NCBI GenBank assembly: GCA_023301405.1
Contig: JALZUX010000591.1
Location: 1 to 13,920, forward strand
Length of the DNA stretch: 13,920 bases
Direction of reading: 5' to 3'
Origin: Granulosicoccaceae bacterium
GTDB lineage: Bacteria > Pseudomonadota > Gammaproteobacteria > Granulosicoccales > Granulosicoccaceae
Below the pieces are notes generated by a model. The model was not told where the DNA came from and searched no databases. It saw only the letters and a program-made list of their open reading frames with translations. Positions 12,101 to 13,920 of this stretch are shown piece by piece; position 1 is the first letter of the stretch; the number at the start of each line of letters is the position of its first letter. The position numbers were made by a program, and so were the translations under genes.

Positions 12101-13920
12101 TTAAAGTCAATAGTGTCAGTACCCACATTGCCGTTAGCGTTGATAATGGCCTGGCGAAGTGATCCGGCGCCGCTGTCGTTCGTGTTGGTGACTGTGAAAG
12201 TCTGGGGGCCGACGCCCGTATGGTTGTGCAGCTCGGCGATATCGCTGCTACTGAGTGCCCGATTGTAAATACGACCATCGTCCAGAAAACCGTCGAGTTC
12301 CCCAAAGAAATTTGTGTTGTCGTGTTTTTCGATCCCCCAGGCCATGAAGTCAAGATCTGTTACATCATCAAAAAATTCGTTGCTGCTGGCTGAACCTGTT
12401 GAGTAGCTGACGCTTTGTTCAACTCCGTTGATGTATAGCTTGTTACCACTATTGTCGACAGTGACGGTAACGTGAGTCCATGTGCCAGTTGTTAGGTTGG
12501 CTGAGGTCGTCACAACATCCAAAAGCGGTGTGTCCGCTTCTGCAATAAAGAACGAAATTTCAGTTCCGACGCTGTGCACCAAAAGCCGTGAATTGCTGTC
12601 ACTACTGTCTGACGCTTCAAAAATACTATTTACGCCGGCCAAGGAATCGAAGTAGACCCAACTCGAAATCGTGCCTTCAGTCAGGCTGGCGAAGTTAGCC
12701 GCATGGGCACTCAGGTCGACGAAGTCGTTGGTGCCATCAAGACTGACCTTGCCGTCGCCAATTTGGTTGGTGCCTGGCGTCGTGTCGATTAGCGCACCAT
12801 TGGTTAGCGTACCGTCATATGCATTGCCACTGCTGTCGCTGGCATCAGTGTCAAAAGTGTTCTGTAGAATTAATCCTGATGTGATGTCCAGCGTACCTTG
12901 CCAGGCCTGCTGTGCGGCAGGCGCGATGGCCACTTCAGTCGTAACATCGCCGCTCTCATATTCCAGCTCCCAGTCACCGCCTTGTTCTGTATGGCCTGTC
13001 GTATCATCACTGGCAGCAACATCGCAGTCACACGTTGCCGCGATGATTTCGATCAAGTCGCGCCCGGCTTCCGTGCTGGCAAGATCACAACCATAGATAA
13101 GTAGATCAGCGTCAGTGTCTAGTGATTGACCCCACGCCCGGATATCTGCGGAGTATTCATTCGCTGAGTTGAGGTCAAGGGTGGTGCTACCCAGCTGAAT
13201 GCCGCTGCCGTCGCCATGGCTTAGCAGGTGAATGGCATCTACACCAGTGACCTTGGATAGCGCCTCCGTTATTTGATCAACACCATCAGTTTCCACGTCG
13301 AGCCAGACAATTCGCCAGTCAATGTCTGGATCGGCGTTTTCACGCAAACCAGCAAGCAGGGTGTCTGCGTCCTCAACGGCTTGGTCTACAAAAACAAATT
13401 CAATATGGTGATCGATTTGAACGGGACCCGGATCTGTGTCGTCGTCCTGATTCAATTCTGAGTCTGTGGAAGTGACTAGATCTGCAGCGGGCTCACTTTC
13501 GTTTTGGGTAATGCTTGAGATCGTTCTGTTGGTATTGATCTCACCTGTTTTATATTCAAGATCCCGGTCTGTCTGTGGTTGTTCATGACCGGTTGCATTA
13601 TTGCTAGCTGCCACGTCGCTGTTAGTGGCGTCTGCGATAGTGTCAACCAGATTACGACCAGACTCAGAGCTTGCAAGCTCACTCCCGTAAATCAGCAGGT
13701 CTGCATCTTCGGTGAGAGACTTCCCCCAGTCGGCCAGATTGTTCACATAGCGTTCTATCGAATTTGTATCAAGCCTGCTAGTGCCAAGCTGAAAGCCGAA
13801 GTCATCGCCGTGACTGATAATATGGATGGCGTCGATATCGACAGTGCCATCAAGTGTTTCGGTAATTTCTTCAATGCCGTCGCGATTGGCGTCAAGGTTG
13901 ATAATGATCCATTCGGTATC
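1..13920 (-). CDS. Giant multidomain extracellular adhesin-like protein (interior fragment, open at both ends)
   Basis: Reading the complement from 13920 to 1 gives 4640 sense codons with no stop, so the window lies wholly inside one gene; both the start and the stop codon are outside. Nearly every stretch matches a recognisable extracellular bacterial domain: two DUF4347, seven LamG/ConA-like, a beta-helix, three cadherin-like repeats, two C-type-lectin-like domains, one DUF642, four related Ig-like domains, seven FG-GAP blades and seven delta-60 repeats. No transmembrane segment, coiled coil or RTX nonapeptide array is visible. The product is acidic, with about 33 lysines and three cysteines (C278, C297, C299) by hand count. 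DUF4347 usually lies near the N-terminus of such proteins, so the start is probably not far beyond 13920. Secretion, probably by a type I or similar system, and a role in adhesion are inferred from domain content. No specific ligand can be assigned, and I do not recognise a named gene. Confidence 0.97.
139..729 (-). other. LamG/concanavalin A-like domain 7
   Basis: Residues 4398-4594. GHYTFDSDVSDQSAGTANDG, VLSLDGNADEVTISGLLDEP, VTLAAWVNINSYDRLGS, WTHVAFTFDSTTSTQTLYLN, LMDDVRIYANALSAVEIAAL. It is the third member of the LamG 4/6/7 group. It follows A copy 3 exactly as LamG 4 and 6 follow their A domains. Confidence 0.92.
730..1056 (-). repeat. Ig-like 'A' domain, copy 3
   Basis: Residues 4289-4397. 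TAPAAETTNEDTTIVFTGAN, LRVTLLVTNGILSLANLTG, DGLESDINTALDGLIFTPN, YNGSDTLNITTAIAAS. It is homologous to A copies 1 and 2, with an APAAETTNEDT lead in place of QSVPGAQ. As with those copies, it runs straight into a LamG domain. Confidence 0.83.
1063..1524 (-). other. VEGGTA-type beta domain
   Basis: Residues 4133-4286. PTFVEGGTAVVLDADVEIFD, AELSDIDDFSGTTLTLSP, GQLTLTFGANVNNTQVNEVM, QSIAYSNSSDTPPASVLIDW, TFDDNNTSSAQGSGG and LTAAGSTTVTI form a repeat often met in large bacterial adhesins. It is recognised by the VEGGTAVVLD start and the SIAYSNSSDxPPASVxxxWTF(D/S)D core. I cannot give a firm family name or function. It links the delta-60 propeller to the next A domain. Confidence 0.72.
1528..2739 (-). 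repeat. Seven tandem delta-60 repeats (probable beta-propeller)
   Basis: Residues 3728-4131, seven contiguous units of 56-59 residues. They begin at residues 3728, 3785, 3844, 3902, 3961, 4019 and 4076; unit ends in DNA are 2569, 2392, 2218, 2041, 1867, 1696 and 1528. The consensus is GIVTT-G---D-G-S--VQ-DGKI--AG-S-NG--DFAL-RYN-DGSLDTSFG, the delta-60 (DUF5122) pattern. Similarity also shows in the DNA as a roughly 174-base period with short conserved blocks at each RYN-DGSLD segment. Seven units again suits a closed seven-bladed propeller. The family's ligand is unknown. Confidence 0.95.
2827..3429 (-). other. LamG/concanavalin A-like domain 6
   Basis: Residues 3498-3698. GHYTFAGGNANDQSMG, VSQDGTLEGDATTVIDDTRG, VLSLDGDRDYIEISGVFDDP, VTLAAWINPN, WSHVAVAFDSERSTITLYVD, LIDDARIYTRALSAAEIADL. 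It is paralogous to LamG 4 and 7. It is followed by a TDSFTVTVDPVNDAP joint and then the delta-60 array. Confidence 0.92.
3430..3756 (-). repeat. Ig-like 'A' domain, copy 2
   Basis: Residues 3389-3497. QQSVPGAQSVDEDTVLTFTS, YVTLTVNDGVLDLNPAAL, TGLESEINAALEGMTFTA, VDFNGSVTLNMTTTLAS. The lead QSVPGAQ and the ending VTLNMTTxL match A copy 1 almost word for word, so the two are recent paralogues. It continues directly into LamG 6. Confidence 0.85.
3757..4038 (-). other. Cadherin-like repeat 3 (intact)
   Basis: Residues 3295-3388. DQSFTLSENSADQTSVGYAQ, GGDVDGDTLTYSIQTQDHPG, AFAIDTSTGELTVADSTLLD, YETAPSHDIIVRVSDSSLTD and DETYTVNLTDL form one continuous cadherin-type Ca2+-binding repeat, with the SEN start, DxDGD loop, LTYSI strand and VRVSD strand. 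Nothing is inserted between the DxDGD loop and LTYSI, unlike repeats 1 and 2. It probably rigidifies the fibre in the presence of Ca2+. Confidence 0.9.
4051..4719 (-). other. LamG/concanavalin A-like domain 5
   Basis: Residues 3068-3290. AVAAYDFENGADSI, YGLLFPTVDANS, FTFSAQVRFDAGTGD, IFDFGDEANANNVLLT, LRFQIRNGALLVGDIV, GQWHHYGATIDAAGLANLYI, MDDIGIFDRALTASEIASLA. This is a pentraxin/LamG-like jelly roll of a different subtype from LamG 4, 6 and 7, with an IFDFGD element that those lack. It leads directly into the intact cadherin-like repeat. Confidence 0.9.
4720..5085 (-). repeat. Ig-like 'A' domain, divergent copy
   Basis: Residues 2946-3067. TGTTNEDIALSGLSVQIADA, VAIDVSNGTLLLNPGSL, ITFEGTISDINTTLNSFTYT, NFNGLASIQITVDDQGNTGT, then ESLFIEVNPVNDAP. 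It shares the NGxLxL and SDIN.xL..xxxTP..NFNG skeleton with the other A domains, but lacks the QSVPGAQ-type lead and has an extended GNTGTGG tail. It connects the FG-GAP propeller to LamG 5. Confidence 0.8.
5086..6180 (-). repeat. FG-GAP/VCBS repeat array, seven blades (probable beta-propeller)
   Basis: Residues 2581-2945. Seven integrin-alpha-like Ca2+-binding loops are visible: DLDNDGDLD (from 2606), DLDGDGDID (2654), DIDGNGLPD (2715), DIDGDTHLD (2765), DIDGDGDAD (2816), DIDGDSDID (2868) and DIDGDGNLD (2917). They are spaced 48-61 residues apart. Each blade carries a companion strand such as INWYEND, ELRWYKN, EVRWFEN or LLIFENTGD. Seven blades is the count expected for a closed propeller, as in integrin alpha subunits. 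The role is probably Ca2+-stabilised protein or glycan binding. It is inserted between LamG 4 and the A domain ahead of LamG 5. Confidence 0.93.
6241..6843 (-). other. LamG/concanavalin A-like domain 4
   Basis: Residues 2360-2560. GLYTFEEGNAADDSAG, SHNGTLNGNATIINDGIRG, VLSMDGNGDFVEIAGL, VTLAAWINTSDV, WRHVAVTIDTSSQELIVFID, LIDDARVYSRALTATEIQAL form a full LamG-like jelly roll. It is most similar to LamG 6 and 7, with shared VTLAAW(I/V)N and GL(I/M)DD(A/V)R(I/V)Y. It is followed by a DSFAITVQTTNDAP joint into the FG-GAP propeller. Confidence 0.92.
6844..7164 (-). repeat. Ig-like 'A' domain, copy 1
   Basis: Residues 2253-2359. SVPGAQTVVEDSTLTFSSSN, VFISVNDGALTLSQTTGL, QGKESDINAALEGMVFTPN and FGGAVTLNMTTSL make up a roughly 107-residue beta-sandwich repeat widely seen in giant bacterial adhesins, often with an EDxxLTF start and an xSDINAAL..xxFTPxxxFxG ending. 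Copies lie at 3430-3756 and 730-1056, with a more distant one at 4720-5085. It joins LamG 4 without a linker. It probably acts as a rigid spacer. Confidence 0.83.
7369..7839 (-). other. C-type-lectin-like domain 2
   Basis: Residues 2028-2184. It contains AGTGKFYRFVDSPANFDTQL, LNGVSGGMVRIDSQYENEL, IWLGATDANNDGDWHWLDGT, FWTGGAAG, FGQSGATGEDYISL, GTWADDTQDSNHSFVIQW. It is closer to the classical pattern than CTLD 1 at WLGATD, WHW and GEDY. It lacks the P-N sugar-selectivity motif that CTLD 1 keeps, so any ligand is likely different. It has no cysteines. Confidence 0.87.
7843..8316 (-). other. DUF642/galactose-binding-like domain
   Basis: Residues 1869-2026. LFDGRFEDAPAS, FGGWTVTNGSVDLAPV, GLVIDLSGDDAGNIVSNTMQ, VAGQTYQVTFALNGNFAGGD, WEHRSVTFTATSTSSNLSFQ and FGPLLADISVVEV follow the NGSFE / GWTVxxGSVD / VDLxG / GxxYxxxFxLxGN order of DUF642 and choice-of-anchor C domains. 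These are galactose-binding-domain-like beta-sandwiches associated with cell-wall polysaccharides. It sits inside the second cadherin-like repeat, directly ahead of CTLD 2. Confidence 0.82.
8407..9108 (-). other. LamG/concanavalin A-like domain 3
   Basis: Residues 1605-1838. It contains LNTNGGNDAYLISDAG, TTFEIQFAANNA, HSLAVTWDSTNGAWGVYIDG, FVFGQEQDGLD, FSGTIYDIRIWNEVRSEAEI and LVANWQMDGF. It is the paralogue of LamG 2 and, like it, is followed by a cadherin-like N-terminal half and a CTLD. The segment LDVTPVQAAAIG before the LVANWQ strand differs from the shorter equivalent in LamG 2. Confidence 0.9.
9112..9918 (-). other. Cadherin-like repeat 1, split by an inserted CTLD
   Basis: The N-terminal part (residues 1335-1364, 9829-9918) reads TLTLSIDENGLDGTVVGHVSAVDAERDAL. 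The C-terminal part (1526-1603, 9112-9345) reads QQPLTYAITN, GAFSIDTNTGQIRVADSGQL, IHTLTVRATDVDSNTVDQTV and ISLNDI, ending in a NDNAPTD linker. Together they make one cadherin-type Ca2+-binding repeat of normal order. A CTLD sits between the acidic DAERD loop and the LTY strand. The intact repeat at 3757-4038 serves as the internal comparison. Ca2+ binding is inferred from the acidic motifs. Confidence 0.8.
9370..9825 (-). other. C-type-lectin-like domain 1
   Basis: Residues 1366-1517. The order is TGKFYEFAGTRLTWAIANANA, LNGVAGQLVSVTSAFENQLL, FLSASDAATEGEWRW, YSNWAATDPNNFSVGENYASI, GVWIDTEGS and ELVSVIEYD. This is the CTLD progression of an early helix region, the WRW core, a P-N motif (P1482-N1483), E1489-N1490 and the W-x-D strand. 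The P-N and E-N/W-I-D positions resemble the Ca2+/sugar site of canonical C-type lectins. The disulfide cysteines of animal CTLDs are absent. Sugar binding is plausible but unproven. Confidence 0.85.
9919..10641 (-). other. LamG/concanavalin A-like domain 2
   Basis: Residues 1094-1334. It begins at the PTDL linker and contains NDDGGNDIYLIADDG, FETQLSISQNSDETALLSY, THTLGFTWDGS, WEIFVDGQSVRSG, LLFGQEQDSVG, FSGTLYNNRLFSDIRTATDM and IAQWQFNSF. It is clearly paralogous to LamG 3, sharing GGNDxYLI, FGQEQD and FSGT(L/I)Y, which points to duplication of a larger LamG-cadherin-CTLD unit. Confidence 0.9.
10681..10980 (-). other. Ig-like beta-sandwich trailing the beta-helix
   Basis: Residues 981-1080. 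It contains NRQNWTALNSASISDDGT, SYTIDFYASTDRDGSEVEG, KRYLGSLPGV and TSVTTDSSGNSSEFSAY. Domains of this pattern (a strand with IDFYAST, then a final DSSGNSSEFS) regularly follow NTIGTD-type beta-helices in extracellular proteins and probably cap the helix. I know of no defined function for it beyond that. Confidence 0.75.
10981..12201 (-). other. Right-handed parallel beta-helix region with CSLREA-like lead-in
   Basis: Residues 574-980. The lead-in TFTVTNTNDSGAGSLRQAI is the signature that precedes many extracellular bacterial beta-helices (CSLREA/choice-of-anchor type). It is followed by roughly 20-25-residue coils rich in Asn and Gly, such as NVFSGNSHGVIVGG, SNNLIAGSGNSGIYFAG, GNVIQGNTIGTDESG and RGNSIYGNAGVGIDL, as in pectate-lyase-like and NosD-like folds. 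I see no convincing catalytic lyase site, so binding to a polysaccharide or a structural role is more likely than hydrolysis. There is no lysine in this region. Confidence 0.88.
12223..12876 (-). other. LamG/concanavalin A-like domain 1
   Basis: Residues 349-566. Typical elements run in order: LQNTFDTDASDSSGNAYDG near the start, a SLDGTNDFVDL strand, ISSWVYFDS, WTHVTVTVDNSGNKLYING, and the closing LDDGRIYNRALSSSDIAEL. These jelly-roll domains bind glycans or proteins, often with Ca2+. It immediately follows DUF4347 copy 2 and leads into the beta-helix. It is more divergent from LamG 4, 6 and 7 than those are from one another. Confidence 0.92.
12886..13410 (-). other. DUF4347 domain, copy 2 (complete, with His/Cys pair)
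   Basis: Window residues 171-345. It starts at HIEFVFVDQAVEDADTLL, continues through AIHLLSHGDGSG (His235) and LLIYGCDLAST (Cys278), then GRDLIEIIAATCDCDVAASDDTTGH, and closes with the typical WELEYESG and AWQGTLD ending. The His-to-Cys distance is 43 residues, the same as His37-Ser80 in copy 1. All three cysteines in the window's 4640 codons lie here (C278, C297, C299). The family function is unknown. A caspase-like fold with possible processing activity is inferred from motif resemblance only. Confidence 0.93.
13537..13920 (-). other. DUF4347 domain, copy 1 (N-terminal part cut by window edge)
   Basis: Window residues 1-128. The motif AIHIISHGDD (His37) and the later LLIYGSDLASS (Ser80) mark the DUF4347 family, found at the N-terminal end of giant secreted bacterial proteins. 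The His-Gly then Gly-Cys arrangement in this family resembles the catalytic pattern of caspase-clan/CHAT proteases. Here the cysteine position is occupied by serine, so if the resemblance is real this copy is probably inactive. The stretch GRNLVDTIADATN followed by SDVAASNNATGH matches copy 2, 198 residues further on. It is followed by about 42 residues of polar, acidic linker (13411-13536). The first strand of the domain lies outside the window. Confidence 0.88.

Noticed and set aside
10981..12201. Pectate lyase or other enzymatic function for the beta-helix
   Set aside because: Only fold-level repeats are visible. No catalytic Arg/Lys/Asp arrangement could be picked out, and the region has no lysine.
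11636..13096. Plus-strand frames of 136 codons (11636-12046) and 141 codons (12671-13096)
   Set aside because: Low-complexity Ser/Pro/Val/Leu products antisense to the beta-helix and to LamG 1/DUF4347. There is no ribosome-binding context or domain, so they are shadows of the giant gene.
1..13920. Promoters, ribosome-binding sites, terminators, tRNA, rRNA or insertion-sequence ends
   Set aside because: The entire window is coding with an intact frame. No inverted terminal repeats, transposase fragments or stable RNA sequences were seen, and AT-rich patches are explained by codons.

Overview
The whole window is the interior of one giant gene on the minus strand. I translated every minus-strand triplet from 13920 down to 1 (frame in which codons occupy positions 3k, 3k-1, 3k-2). 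I found no stop codon in 4640 consecutive codons and no frame disruption. Neither the start codon, signal peptide and promoter (beyond 13920) nor the C-terminus and terminator (below 1) are in the window. There is no second gene, intergenic space, RNA gene, mobile element or CRISPR array. Residue numbers below are window-relative: residue 1 is the codon at 13918-13920 and residue 4640 the codon at 1-3.

The product is a multidomain extracellular protein of the adhesin-like type found in marine and aquatic Gram-negative bacteria. In N-to-C order (descending coordinates) it carries: two tandem DUF4347 domains (the first cut by the window edge); LamG 1; a right-handed beta-helix with a CSLREA-like lead-in and a trailing Ig-like domain; LamG 2; a cadherin-like repeat split by a C-type-lectin-like domain (CTLD); LamG 3; a second cadherin-like repeat split by DUF642 plus a CTLD; Ig-like 'A' domain plus LamG 4; seven FG-GAP/VCBS-type blades; A domain plus LamG 5; an intact cadherin-like repeat; A domain plus LamG 6; seven delta-60 repeats; a VEGGTA-type beta domain; A domain plus LamG 7; then a linker into a further domain that runs off the window.

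The organism cannot be fixed from this window. Roughly balanced base composition, a very acidic product with about 33 lysines and only three cysteines in 4640 residues, and this domain mixture fit a marine proteobacterium, perhaps a gammaproteobacterium, with a dedicated secretion system. This is inference.

The likely role is surface binding to glycans, particles or other cells. LamG, CTLD, DUF642 and beta-helix domains would be the ligand-binding parts, cadherin-like and A domains the Ca2+-rigidified spacers, and the two propellers further interaction platforms. The most interesting points are the caspase-like His/Cys signature in DUF4347 (Cys in copy 2, Ser in copy 1) with all visible cysteines confined to copy 2; insertion of CTLDs at the same site of two cadherin-like repeats; and two unrelated seven-unit propeller candidates spliced between copies of a repeated A-LamG unit.
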